Virus record (IMG/VR): IMGVR_UViG_3300042991_001118
Location: 1 to 64,000 of that record
Source of the DNA: a virus
Reading direction: 5' to 3' (one strand)
DNA length: 64,000 bases
Made by a program: the position numbers and the translations under genes. A model generated the notes under the pieces. That model was not told where the DNA came from. It made no database searches and was given only the letters and a program-made list of their open reading frames with translations. Below are positions 1-9,750 of the stretch, one piece after another (position 1 is the first letter of the stretch; each line of letters begins with the position of its first letter).

Positions 1-1784
1 AACTCAGTTTTCATCTTGTTCCATTCAGATTTCAACATCAATATCTCATTTTTATATCTTGCCATGACGATTGCGCGTTCTTTATCTTCAAAAAGCAGCC
101 CAGACGAGAACTCTGCTAAAAGTGATTTCCCATTTGATTTTTGGGCTAAACTCAATGATTCTTGAAGCTGCACAAAATCTGTCATGTCATTATAACACCT
201 GATTACGCAATCTTTCTTAGGAATAAATCCACATGATTGCTTCAATCCCCTAAACAATGCACCGATAATTCGCTCCGTGATAAGCGAATCAAAAGAAGAG
301 ATTACCACTTCACCTCTATCTGGAGAGGCGAAAATCCCACCACAGAGTGAATCAGACAGAACACTTTTTGAAGAAAAACAAACCCCCTCATTAAGCCCAA
401 TACTTTCAGAAAAATCCACGCCATCCACTTCGTGAATCTCTCCTTTTCTTTCGCCAGAAATAACCTCCAAAGAATATATTCTCTGTCCCATTGGAGGATT
501 GGGGTAGTCTCCCTGCCACTTAGCGGCATCGACACTGGACAAAACCTTAACTTCTGACCCTACTAAAATCCTACCGCCTAGCTCGGTCTTTCTATATAAA
601 GCCAAGAGTAAATCAGATTTTAAAACATAACTGGATCCATCCCGAATTTGAGATTCATACAGCTTTTCGATATCCATCGCAAAGGAAAAGCAATTACCCT
701 GAAAATATTCCTTCCCAGAAGAAAAAATCCGTAGAGAATTCTCGGATTCATTCAAATGTTTCAGATTCTTAAGACCTTCGGAAGTATTCTGGTAAAGACC
801 ATTAGAACGATGCATCAGCCTTCCAAGCCCTCTATGCATCATTCCAGAGAATGGGGATGCCTTATGCCACTGCTGCGCCTTCCTTAACGCACTGGATCGC
901 TGTAAAAGCTGCCTGGCACTCGTAATCTTAGAGGCGATACCCATCGTCCGATTCCGACGTGAAAGAATTTTCTTCTGAAAATCTCGAATTCTGCCAAGTG
1001 TTGCGTTCTTATCCTTAAGACGAAATCTAAAACCGCCACTGACCCAAGAGGCTTCCTTCTCCTTTGAATTCCAATTTAAATTACCAGGAATATCATTTTT
1101 CCAGATGCCCTCAAGAAGAGAATTCTCACATGACAACATAAGAGATGCATACGTTTTAGAATCCTCTCTAAGTCCATTCTTCATTGCAAAAAGATATGCC
1201 TCTGATAAAATTTGCAATGCCCGTGATGGGGAAAAAACTCTACCATGCAAATTTATTTCCTGATTCATCCAGGGGAGTGAATTCCGGCATAGCAACCAGA
1301 CATCAGAATGCTTTGGAGATTCAGACAAAATATAATCTGGATACAACTGGATTCCTCTAATCCATGTTTCTAAATCCTTGGTTTGGAAAGCCTCAGAAAG
1401 GATTCCCATTGCTGTCGCAGTGCAACTCCGATTACTTAAACGGAGGACAGAATTAGAAACTTCTAGTAAATCTTTTATTCCGCACTCCAAAAGGATTGGA
1501 GCACACCACATGTGCACAATATCAGATTTTATCCTATTTGGGGTCTCAGATATTTCAGACATGAATTTGTGCAGAGCAAAATACTCTTCTAAATTCTGGT
1601 AGTATTCAAGTCTGGTAGACTCGTCTACCGTATATAACTTACCACCACATGATGGACATTTGGTGGGATAGCGTCCTCGATAGACGGGTACATTCAATCC
1701 ACACTCGCATCGCAATTTTATCTTGGAACAAGCGCAAAACTTATTTGCCATGCCTGGCGTAATTTTTATACGACATGTACCCAT
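1..1784 (-). CDS. Partial large protein with N-terminal zinc ribbons, cut by the window edge
   Basis: The frame starts at the ATG at 1784 and I found no stop in the stretches I checked down to position 1, so the C terminus lies outside. The N terminus carries paired cysteines (CACSK, CECG, CPSCGG within residues 15-50), a likely zinc-binding head. The rest is a helical protein I do not recognise. Around residue 465 it has the motif SIGLNEG, the same (L/I)-x-E-G signature found repeatedly in the 1745-residue neighbour, so it may be processed by a phage prohead-type protease. It is the last visible member of the minus-strand cluster from 10.7 kb. Confidence 0.75.
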   Translation of the reverse strand, partial: MGTCRIKITPGMANKFCACSKIKLRCECGLNVPVYRGRYPTKCPSCGGKLYTVDESTRLEYYQNLEEYFALHKFMSEISETPNRIKSDIVHMWCAPILLECGIKDLLEVSNSVLRLSNRSCTATAMGILSEAFQTKDLETWIRGIQLYPDYILSESPKHSDVWLLCRNSLPWMNQEINLHGRVFSPSRALQILSEAYLFAMKNGLREDSKTYASLMLSCENSLLEGIWKNDIPGNLNWNSKEKEASWVSGGFRFRLKDKNATLGRIRDFQKKILSRRNRTMGIASKITSARQLLQRSSALRKAQQWHKASPFSGMMHRGLGRLMHRSNGLYQNTSEGLKNLKHLNESENSLRIFSSGKEYFQGNCFSFAMDIEKLYESQIRDGSSYVLKSDLLLALYRKTELGGRILVGSEVKVLSSVDAAKWQGDYPNPPMGQRIYSLEVISGERKGEIHEVDGVDFSESIGLNEGVCFSSKSVLSDSLCGGIFASPDRGEVVISSFDSLITERIIGALFRGLKQSCGFIPKKDCVIRCYNDMTDFVQLQESLSLAQKSNGKSLLAEFSSGLLFEDKERAIVMARYKNEILMLKSEWNKMKTE

Positions 1785-1796
1785 TTTAAATCCTTA

Positions 1797-2810
1797 TTAA
1801 AATTTTTCTTCTATTACAAAATTGTTAGTCGGTCCAAATAAATAACCACCCTCAACGCGTTCAACAGCAAAAATAAATTTCTCTTCCGATTTTTTCTCAT
1901 TTGGATCAGGTAATGGACTATCTCCTGGAATTTCTGACGATGGTTTTTTTGTTGAAATATCCACTAAATATGGGTCCAGCCATTTTAAAAAATTTCTTGC
2001 TAAAATATTTATGGTTTCTTTAGAATATTTTTTTATATGAGGTGCGAATACCCTGTATATCCCTCCACCATATTGTGTACATCCAAATCTAGTCATAACA
2101 AACGCCCATCGTCCAGTTACTATTTTTAAAACTGAAACAGTAGATAATTTCTCAAACGATTTAAAATCACTACTAGATGGAAAAGAAGATATATTATGCA
2201 ACTTTACTTTCCCTGTAAAAAATGCATTCAGTCTCTCATGCACAATATCGTCCGGATTATATTCCCCTTCCCAAAAAAAAGAATTGATATCTCCAGAAGA
2301 ATAATGATTGTGTATCGCAATCCACCTGGTACCCTCAAAAGAAAGCCGGAAAATATCAGGATTTGATTTGTTGATTTCCCTTAATAATAATTCTGTTGGA
2401 ATATCAAACGAAACGGTGTTTCTATTATTAGATGACGTTATAAAGCCGAATTCTACTAATCCATTTAAATTTGTGAAGACATCTAAATGGTATTCAATTT
2501 TTTTATTATAAAAAAATGGATAAAACGCATTGTATACCGACTCTGGATCTATTAAGGGTCTCGATATGTCTATTCCATTGTGAGCAAACGTTTCCTGTGG
2601 AAGAAAAAATAAAACGTTTGGATATTTGTTTTTTATTAAAGATAACGCGATTCCCTTTAAATCTGTCTTCGAAGATTTAAAAACTCCGAGAGATGGAACA
2701 TGCACGCGTTCAAAAAGAGAACGCAATGTCGCACTACGCGAAAAAGGAATCCTGCGAGGCTTTAAATCATCCTCGCAGACGCTATTCCAAAACGCAGACA
2801 AATCTAACAT
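1797..2810 (-). CDS. Unknown 337-residue protein with a JAB/MPN-like HNH-S-D segment
   Basis: Not assignable to a named family. A segment near residue 168 reads IAIHNHYSSGD and resembles the H-x-H...S...D zinc site of JAB/JAMM metalloproteases such as RadC. The protein at 26054-27274 has a similar IAVHNHPY segment, so the two may share a divergent JAB fold; this is inference. The C-terminal 45 residues are charged and proline-rich. The ATG overlaps the stop of the upstream 1745-residue gene by 7 nt (ATGTTAG), indicating translational coupling. Confidence 0.8.
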   Translation of the reverse strand: MLDLSAFWNSVCEDDLKPRRIPFSRSATLRSLFERVHVPSLGVFKSSKTDLKGIALSLIKNKYPNVLFFLPQETFAHNGIDISRPLIDPESVYNAFYPFFYNKKIEYHLDVFTNLNGLVEFGFITSSNNRNTVSFDIPTELLLREINKSNPDIFRLSFEGTRWIAIHNHYSSGDINSFFWEGEYNPDDIVHERLNAFFTGKVKLHNISSFPSSSDFKSFEKLSTVSVLKIVTGRWAFVMTRFGCTQYGGGIYRVFAPHIKKYSKETINILARNFLKWLDPYLVDISTKKPSSEIPGDSPLPDPNEKKSEEKFIFAVERVEGGYLFGPTNNFVIEEKF

Positions 2811-5800
2811 GGCTTACCAACCTTACCTAAATTGACCATGCGTGGATAGAACGACATGGCATTGGGATGTGCTTTCGCACCGAACGCCACCCCATGATAA
2901 AACACGACGATATCCGCATTAGACTCTGCTAAAATATAATTCCCTGGGACATCCACACATGGCATACATCTCTGTTGCGAAGAAACTTCAAAACTAGATT
3001 CATATAGAATGGAGGTATCAACTTCTGATAAATTTTCCCTCAAAGCATTCAGAAAGAATGGCAAATCTGTCAACTTATTACGTGAAGGAAGCGAATGCAT
3101 CCCCTTATTGGACTGCAAATAATCTTCCCATTTCTCTTGATACTTCCTCGCTAAGACATACGCCTTGGCATCGTACTCCTCAATCAACCTCTCAATATCT
3201 ACACCATATTTGTACAGAGCCTCCTCGTATGCGACATCCGCACTAATTTGGACACCACGACCTTCTGGATGTTTTAAATCAAGAGTTTTTGGACCAGAAG
3301 TCCTAACCGTTACCATATGCTTCGCCCTGTCCGATTTCCAAAGCTGAATGGCCGCATAAATATCACGGAAATTTATTGTAGGCTGCCCAGCAATAGGTCG
3401 TTTCCCCCACAAATCCTTAAAAATTTGGAATAGAGATAGAGATGGGCGATCCTTTGGCATAAAATTTTTGAATAACGGCCACAACTTGCGAGTCTCATCC
3501 TGGTGTGCTCGGTACTCATCATCAATCAGTTTTTGATACTCAGCTTTGTATTCCTCAATGAATTCCTGTCTCTTCCTACTAATTTCCTGGACACCATCAG
3601 ATTCACTCAATGATGAAGCAGTAAGCTCACTGGATAAAAGAATATTCCCTAACGAATCTCTCATGGATTCAGACTTATCCGTAAAAATATCAATTTTTTT
3701 TAATAATAATACAATCGCTAACCACATTGGAAGCGCACCGATAAGCCAAGTAACGCCACTAAAAATAGCAATCTGCATTATGATAGCGACTAAAATACAC
3801 CATGCAGGTAAAATCTTATCTATAAATCCACCAATCCAAAGTATTGTAGCCTCTATTGGACGAAGATACCATATGGATTGTATCCGTACAGCATCCTCAA
3901 TATCACTCTGGCTATACCCATACTTCTCGGCAAGGGAAAGAACTATCGATTTAATCTCCTCTGGACTTTTATCTTTAAGGTCTTGAGCTATTTCATTAAC
4001 ACGTTTTTGATGGTTCCCCTGGACGATTTTCTCCCACATTATCCGGAGCGATCCTATAACGTTGTCTACGACACCCTCGTTTAAACATTCTGGACGTATC
4101 GCGGAGCTACTTTCTAAAGTATCTTGATTTTTTAAATTGGGATACCTCTCAAAAATCACATTCTTGACCTCTTCCGTTTCGATTTGGGTCTGGGAATACA
4201 ACGCCAACATCGCGAGAGAATTCGCAGCCCAACGTTCCGTGTGCATTGGATATTTGCGATATTTTGGTAAGGCGAAATCTGAATCCGGTAGCTCGTCAAA
4301 ATCATCATCAGAATTTGTGAACTCAACACACTTAGAAACAATTACTACAAGCCAAAGGAACAAAAAGGATAATCCTGGAGTCAACGCTCCAATGGGAACA
4401 AGAGCATCAGCCGTTTTCAAAACCAAACCCAACGCCAAAAAACAAGCCATAATGAGACAAGCCGAAGCATTATTAAAGGTTTTCCAAAGCCATTTATAAA
4501 CAGAATCCCATGTCTTTGCAAACCAGCCCCAGCCTTCATTTATCGTAGCCTCATGCATGACATTCTCTGGAATATTTAAACTCTCTCGAATTTCATCTAA
4601 CGTATCCCGAAGCTCTTTTGGCTGCATCCGACGTAAACGAGAATACTCATTCAAAATATAACTCTTGTGGTCCTTAACTAGAGACCACAACTCAGATAAA
4701 GCCTCGTCTACTGTCCTTTCAGTGAGATACAAACGAGACATGGTAAATAAACTTTCATTGTTGGAAAATTTCTCTTTTCCACTAGAATCTCTCGATTTTT
4801 TCTGATCCTCCATGTCTTGTTTAACGATATTTAAAATATCCTGTTGCAATTCCTTTGATATCTCAGTATTCTTTTTCAGCAACACACGGGTGCGTATCTG
4901 AATCAAAAGATAAGCAACTATCCCCTTTTCCAATCCACCGAATAACCAAGAAAAAACATATAATTCAACAGCTAATACTAAACAACCCAGAACAAGTATA
5001 GACAACAATATTACAACAACAGATGTTGTACCAAAAAGTGTAGGCTTATCATGATAAACCTTGGCAAAAAGCCCAAGGACGTTATTATAAAAATCTTCCA
5101 TCATGGAAGATTCCGATAAGCTCTCATGTATTTTATTCTCTGATATTCCAAACTTCTGTTGTACGTAGGAAATTGCCTCTTCTTGCTTTTGTGGAGAATC
5201 CTTCAACTCCAAGAATTTATTCCAAATTGCGTCTTTGCTTTTCTCAATTGATGACAAAAAATTATCAAAAAATCTGGATGCAACATCCTCATTTAGATAA
5301 CTCTCGGTTGTATAAGACGCAAACCGTCCAGTTTTATAATCACTTTGCGTAAGCCTAGAAGGCTGCTGTAAATATTTTTTTTGTCCCAAAACCTCATCGA
5401 CGAATCCTTCAATTGAACTCTCGAGCCAGCCTATGAGTTTCCCTTGGATACCGTCATTATATTCATCTTCCGCCTCTGCCTGCGTGATATCTTTCTCTTT
5501 CGCGAGTCTATCTAACTCGTCTTCCTTTTGCTGCAACTTCTCTTCATATTCCTGTTTGATTCGTTCTAGTTCCTTCTTCGCTGCCTCTCCTTTACTCTTT
5601 TTATTCGAGTCATCCGAATTCACTAGAGAACTGATAAAAGTCTTTGCAGAATTCCACTTCTCCTTTACCTTGTCAGAAATATCGGATAGCCAGCCCTCAT
5701 CTAGGGAAATGGATTCATTAGCCACCATTCTTGTCTGCCATTCTAAATTAGCCTCCCAATTCTCAATTACTGTCTCAAGATCGCCAAGAACAGAATTTTC

Positions 5801-8041
5801 GCTAGTACCACTTAATGCTTTAACTAAATCAGCCCAAAACTTCTGTTCTTCATCTCCCTCGACACTCCTAAGAATTCTGGACTTTCTTTCCTTTAATTCT
5901 GCAAATTTCTTTTTATCAGAATCAGAAGACAAAGAAAGTCCTATGATAGGATTTATCCCGATAGTATCTATCAATCCATTCCAAATATTCAATGCTCCGC
6001 CTTTTATCCCATTAAAAAAATCTCTCATTATCCCTTCATCTAAAGAAATGGACTCTCCTAGCGACTCATTTTTCTTCACAGCAGGAGACAACTTCAACAT
6101 CCTCCGGAGAATCCCCATGGCATACCGATGCTTACTCTTAGCCTCCACTTTCTTCTTTTCAATTGCCTTTTCAGCCTGTTTAATCGCCTCCGCCCATAAC
6201 TTCTCAACTTCCTCTACGGACTTTCCACTGCGTTTAGCAAGGGATGCAATCACTGCGGTCGCCTCTGTTAAGGAAGACATGTCATAATTAAAAGACTCAT
6301 CATCTTGATACTTAGACAATAATTCAGACATCTTTTCTTCATATTTACCACGAAGTTCTAATATTTTAGACTCCATCTCATTCTCTAATTTTACCATCCT
6401 ATCTTGATATGTACGAACCTTTTCTTTATCCCCCTTTCTTGTATTATCAACTACTCTATCACTCAATATCTCCTCTTTTTCTTCATAAGAATCCCGTATA
6501 GCTTGCTCTTCTTCCTTATACTTCGCCTTTAACGCCGCTTTTTCTTCTTTATAAACCGCCTCTGTTAGAGAAGACATGTCGTAATCGAAGGACTCATCTT
6601 TCTTATCAAATTTTTCCGCAGCAGCAGATATGTCTTTCTTTAATTTCAACTTCAAGTTTGTTATTAAAGATTCGACACGTCCCTTAATAAGTCCCAATTC
6701 CTGTTTTTTCTTAGCAATACGCTTACCAAGTTCATTTTTCTTTTCGTCATCTTTTGCATCATTTTTAAGCTGTTCTATTTGTTTGATCTCATCGTTGATT
6801 CCTGCTATTTGCTCCTCGAAATCATCCCGTATTTCTGCCCGATCTTCCTCAAATTGGTCATATAAAAACTGCTTTTCATTACTAAATGTTTTCTTTGAAA
6901 GGAATCTATCAACTTTCCTTACGACCTTAGAGACACCATGAATAAAACCCTCATTAAACAAAAAAGGAACCTCAGATTGTTTCAACTCACCAATCTTCCG
7001 AACAAAAGCCAATCTTTCTGGAATAAAGGATAAGACCTCAACATCTCCAGAAACAGGAACCTCATAATTCAACAAAGGCTTTCTCTCAACTAATTTTCTT
7101 GGAACATATCCATTGAAAACCTTCGAGAGTTCAGACGTTAAATACCCAATGCGGGACTCAAATGCTGGTCCGTTCGTTCCATGGTTAATATAGGAACAGG
7201 GGACATCGACCATCAGGGTAGAATTTTCCTCACCTAGCCAACACTTAGACGCTGCACCATTCGTCACGACTTGATGTGTAAAAAGGGAGAATTTGCCCTG
7301 GTCAAAGGACTCTGGGAGATCAAATTGAACGGTATGCATACCATCAATTCTATCCGCAGGGAAAGTAGGTTTAGACTGGGACTCCATCTCCGTTAAGCAA
7401 TACGACGGAATGTAAAAAGCACATTCCAATTCTCGTGCCTCCTGAAAACATTTGGAAACGATAACGTTCGGGAAGACTTTCCTAAACCAAGAAGAAAATT
7501 CTGGTATGGCGTTCTTGTCCTCATGCAGCCTGAATCTGGAAATGCAAAATGGTGTCCTGTCCTTAGAACTCTCTAAAATAGAAAATCCGTACTGCTCACC
7601 TTCGATATTCGTACAACTCCAAATGCTTTGGAGTTGGTTTATGACGTGGCGATTCACCGATTCAGTTAGACGGAATTGCCCATTGATCGGAAAGACATCT
7701 CTATCACTGAGTGCCTCTTCCCGTAATGAATTCTGCCCTAATACGTCTTCGGAAAATCCAGATTCTCGTAGCCTCTTTTTTGTGAGAGCGAAAATCTGCC
7801 CCGATACATAGCATTCAAAATCTAAGTCTTTATGCGGTCTAGTATCCCAAGCGACCTCGGAAATCCTAGAATCATCAGAAAAAATCTTATCAATGATTTT
7901 GTGTGTGTCTTCCGATAATCCGCCATACTCGATTAAAACGGACGGGGTATCTTCAACAATCCCCCTATGTAAAAACGCACATCCATACGCCCTGTCATAA
8001 ATTTTTAACACTGGCGCATTCTTTGTAGGGATAAACTCCAT
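2804..8041 (-). CDS. 1745-residue putative polyprotein with repeated (L/I)-x-E motifs, coiled coils and membrane segments
   Basis: The N-terminal ~350 residues are globular and unrecognised. Residues ~370-650 are charged coiled coil, including a duplicated (N/D)YDMSSLTEA block at ~488 and ~588. The rest alternates amphipathic aromatic helices with membrane segments (~1005-1035, ~1190-1238, ~1397-1450). Motifs of the type (L/I/F)-x-E followed by G, A, S or D occur near residues 364, 494, 594, 669, 782, 918, 977, 1169, 1322 and 1490. T4-type prohead proteases cleave after (L/I)-x-E, so I infer a precursor cut into 8-10 virion-packaged fragments. The start ATG follows the 54-residue gene at 8044-8208 by 2 nt. 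A large structural or ejected membrane protein without cleavage is the alternative. Confidence 0.85.
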   Translation of the reverse strand: MEFIPTKNAPVLKIYDRAYGCAFLHRGIVEDTPSVLIEYGGLSEDTHKIIDKIFSDDSRISEVAWDTRPHKDLDFECYVSGQIFALTKKRLRESGFSEDVLGQNSLREEALSDRDVFPINGQFRLTESVNRHVINQLQSIWSCTNIEGEQYGFSILESSKDRTPFCISRFRLHEDKNAIPEFSSWFRKVFPNVIVSKCFQEARELECAFYIPSYCLTEMESQSKPTFPADRIDGMHTVQFDLPESFDQGKFSLFTHQVVTNGAASKCWLGEENSTLMVDVPCSYINHGTNGPAFESRIGYLTSELSKVFNGYVPRKLVERKPLLNYEVPVSGDVEVLSFIPERLAFVRKIGELKQSEVPFLFNEGFIHGVSKVVRKVDRFLSKKTFSNEKQFLYDQFEEDRAEIRDDFEEQIAGINDEIKQIEQLKNDAKDDEKKNELGKRIAKKKQELGLIKGRVESLITNLKLKLKKDISAAAEKFDKKDESFDYDMSSLTEAVYKEEKAALKAKYKEEEQAIRDSYEEKEEILSDRVVDNTRKGDKEKVRTYQDRMVKLENEMESKILELRGKYEEKMSELLSKYQDDESFNYDMSSLTEATAVIASLAKRSGKSVEEVEKLWAEAIKQAEKAIEKKKVEAKSKHRYAMGILRRMLKLSPAVKKNESLGESISLDEGIMRDFFNGIKGGALNIWNGLIDTIGINPIIGLSLSSDSDKKKFAELKERKSRILRSVEGDEEQKFWADLVKALSGTSENSVLGDLETVIENWEANLEWQTRMVANESISLDEGWLSDISDKVKEKWNSAKTFISSLVNSDDSNKKSKGEAAKKELERIKQEYEEKLQQKEDELDRLAKEKDITQAEAEDEYNDGIQGKLIGWLESSIEGFVDEVLGQKKYLQQPSRLTQSDYKTGRFASYTTESYLNEDVASRFFDNFLSSIEKSKDAIWNKFLELKDSPQKQEEAISYVQQKFGISENKIHESLSESSMMEDFYNNVLGLFAKVYHDKPTLFGTTSVVVILLSILVLGCLVLAVELYVFSWLFGGLEKGIVAYLLIQIRTRVLLKKNTEISKELQQDILNIVKQDMEDQKKSRDSSGKEKFSNNESLFTMSRLYLTERTVDEALSELWSLVKDHKSYILNEYSRLRRMQPKELRDTLDEIRESLNIPENVMHEATINEGWGWFAKTWDSVYKWLWKTFNNASACLIMACFLALGLVLKTADALVPIGALTPGLSFLFLWLVVIVSKCVEFTNSDDDFDELPDSDFALPKYRKYPMHTERWAANSLAMLALYSQTQIETEEVKNVIFERYPNLKNQDTLESSSAIRPECLNEGVVDNVIGSLRIMWEKIVQGNHQKRVNEIAQDLKDKSPEEIKSIVLSLAEKYGYSQSDIEDAVRIQSIWYLRPIEATILWIGGFIDKILPAWCILVAIIMQIAIFSGVTWLIGALPMWLAIVLLLKKIDIFTDKSESMRDSLGNILLSSELTASSLSESDGVQEISRKRQEFIEEYKAEYQKLIDDEYRAHQDETRKLWPLFKNFMPKDRPSLSLFQIFKDLWGKRPIAGQPTINFRDIYAAIQLWKSDRAKHMVTVRTSGPKTLDLKHPEGRGVQISADVAYEEALYKYGVDIERLIEEYDAKAYVLARKYQEKWEDYLQSNKGMHSLPSRNKLTDLPFFLNALRENLSEVDTSILYESSFEVSSQQRCMPCVDVPGNYILAESNADIVVFYHGVAFGAKAHPNAMSFYPRMVNLGKVGKPC

Positions 8042-8043
8042 AT

Positions 8044-8208
8044 TTACTCATCCTTAAATACAACACCGCCAACCTCAATATCCTTCTTGAGACATTCCAA
8101 TGTGCATTGTTTCTCTGTTGGCCGAGACAAAACCCTTGCCCCGCCTAAATTCGGACGACTTTTAGAATCACAAATTTTCTTGGTCTCTCTCGGACTTTGT
8201 ATTTTCAT
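8044..8208 (-). CDS. Small 54-residue protein upstream of the polyprotein
   Basis: Reads MKIQSPRETKK...VVFKDE and ends TAA 2 nt before the ATG of the 1745-residue gene, a spacing typical of coupled genes. It contains two cysteines but no clear motif. The ribosome binding site is weak (GTGAAG). Function unknown. Confidence 0.55.
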   Translation of the reverse strand: MKIQSPRETKKICDSKSRPNLGGARVLSRPTEKQCTLECLKKDIEVGGVVFKDE

Positions 8209-8222
8209 ACTTCACAATCCCC

Positions 8223-8426
8223 TTATATTTTATCTGGAAAATCAATTTTCCTTCCAGAATCCATGTCATACCATCCTGGAATAACCTGATCAGAAAAACA
8301 GAACAATGTCCTTTTCTTTTGTATCCCATGTCCAACAGCATGTTCAGAATTGATTAAATGTCCAACGCCATTCCCCTTATGATAATGCTTTATACTGTAT
8401 GGTATTTCTTTGATCGAGAAGAGCAA
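8223..8426 (-). CDS. Possible 67-residue protein, TTG start
   Basis: An open frame from a TTG with a weak GGA upstream. It overlaps the end of the 43-residue membrane peptide at 8377-8508. Its C-terminal half (FCFSDQVIPGWYDMDSGRK) has a protein-like composition, but no family is recognised. It is listed because it fills an otherwise gene-free gap in a tightly packed cluster. Confidence 0.35.
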   Translation of the reverse strand: MLFSIKEIPYSIKHYHKGNGVGHLINSEHAVGHGIQKKRTLFCFSDQVIPGWYDMDSGRKIDFPDKI

Positions 8427-8508
8427 TGGCTATATCCGTGTTCATAATTATGAAAATGCCACAGCACAGACCCAACAGATACCCGTGGATGACCATGTTT
8501 ATTTTCAT
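8377..8508 (-). CDS. 43-residue single-pass membrane peptide
   Basis: The start ATG at 8508 has a strong GAGGGG site 7 nt upstream that overlaps the end of the 408-residue gene. Residues ~5-27 form a hydrophobic helix (VIHGYLLGLCCGIFIIM) followed by a short polar tail. Size and layout fit a small phage membrane protein; no specific function is supported. Confidence 0.55.
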   Translation of the reverse strand: MKINMVIHGYLLGLCCGIFIIMNTDIAIALLDQRNTIQYKALS

Positions 8509-8519
8509 AATCAAACCCC

Positions 8520-9746
8520 TCAGACATTCTTATCATTTTTTTTTGACTTTAATACAACTTGATCAAGAACTAATTGCCCGGTATCCCCGGCATGGAGAAG
8601 TTTTAAATTGATAAGAGGAATGAGACAATTCTTATCTTTATATGCCCCAATTTTGGGATTTATCAACATGAATTTTCTATTGTCTCCACCAGGAAATCTC
8701 AACTCAGCAAACGTAATGAAAGAAAATCTCTCACCCGCCAGCAAAGCAGAATTGTAAGAATTATAAAAAAGACCTAGAACTATAACAAAGACAGGCTCCG
8801 CAATAAAATATATTCTACCAGGATGTAATGTCAAACTCGCAATTTTTTCACGCTGCGGCATTTCTAAATTAACCTGGCTCGCAACTAAAGGCTTAATGGA
8901 CAATTTTTTAATTACCCAGGAAAAAATCTTTTTCTCCATCCAGCGGAATCCCTTCCACGATAACTCAGGGAGTAGCCCACCAATAATCATAATCGCGATA
9001 GTCAAAATGACTAAATTTGTAGCCGCACCATACTTCAATGTATCTATCATAGAACCCTGAAAAGAATTATAGGCTGCCGTAAAAGCAACCCTAAATGCTT
9101 CTATAATCGCAAGAGGATCAACTGCCTCGTTCATCCCCATTTCTTCCATGAAAATATTTAAAGCCTTCTTATAGTCCTCATTAGACGGACGTGGCAATGT
9201 GGATTGAACAAAATCTACAATCTGAGGCAATTCTCGATTCGCATCCTCCACACTCATGGGATTCCGTTTTGCTTCCCAAATCCGCCTTCTAAACTCTTCC
9301 CAAAAATCTTCACCTAACTCTGATTCATCAAGATCGTATATCGATTCATCAAGAAAATAATCTTCCTTGCTGGGTGATTCAATAATTTCCGAGGAGACCT
9401 TCCTATCCTCTAACCATTTTTGCGCAGAAGAGATATCCCATTTCTCTTTTTCAAAAAGAAAGGAATGTGTTTTCCAAATCCGACCTAACTGTATGCTCTG
9501 TTCTCGCACTCCATCTGCACATCTTTGTACTCGAACACGCCCATGCAAATTCTCAAAATTCTCAGATAATTTTGCGATAAATTCTCGTCCAGAACCAGTC
9601 ATGGGATGGGTACAAAAATAGACATTAGAAACAACTTGCAAAATGTCAGATGGCTGTAATCCCTGGATATTTTGTGCCGCATTGCGATATGATATCGCGT
9701 CAACTTGCCTTCTGTTTTCCTGACGTGAAAATGGTAAATTTTTCAT
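8520..9746 (-). CDS. 408-residue membrane protein with two hydrophobic regions and a MNEA motif
   Basis: The N-terminal half has a segment around residues 90-115 (GRIWKTHSFLFEKEKWDISSAQKWL) that resembles a short module I associate with phage head proteins of the XkdF kind; this is memory-based and tentative. A (L/I/M)-x-E motif (GMNEA, near residue 205) precedes an amphipathic helix and a membrane segment (VILTIAIMIIGGLL). A second hydrophobic stretch (FIAEPVFVIVLGLFY) lies near residue 320. It is followed on the same strand by the membrane peptide and the polyprotein gene, so it probably belongs to the same virion or membrane module. Confidence 0.75.
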   Translation of the reverse strand: MKNLPFSRQENRRQVDAISYRNAAQNIQGLQPSDILQVVSNVYFCTHPMTGSGREFIAKLSENFENLHGRVRVQRCADGVREQSIQLGRIWKTHSFLFEKEKWDISSAQKWLEDRKVSSEIIESPSKEDYFLDESIYDLDESELGEDFWEEFRRRIWEAKRNPMSVEDANRELPQIVDFVQSTLPRPSNEDYKKALNIFMEEMGMNEAVDPLAIIEAFRVAFTAAYNSFQGSMIDTLKYGAATNLVILTIAIMIIGGLLPELSWKGFRWMEKKIFSWVIKKLSIKPLVASQVNLEMPQREKIASLTLHPGRIYFIAEPVFVIVLGLFYNSYNSALLAGERFSFITFAELRFPGGDNRKFMLINPKIGAYKDKNCLIPLINLKLLHAGDTGQLVLDQVVLKSKKNDKNV

Positions 9747-9750
9747 ATTT

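Noticed and set aside
5433-6287. 284-residue plus-strand frame
   Set aside because: Serine/phenylalanine-rich mirror of the coiled-coil part of the polyprotein gene.
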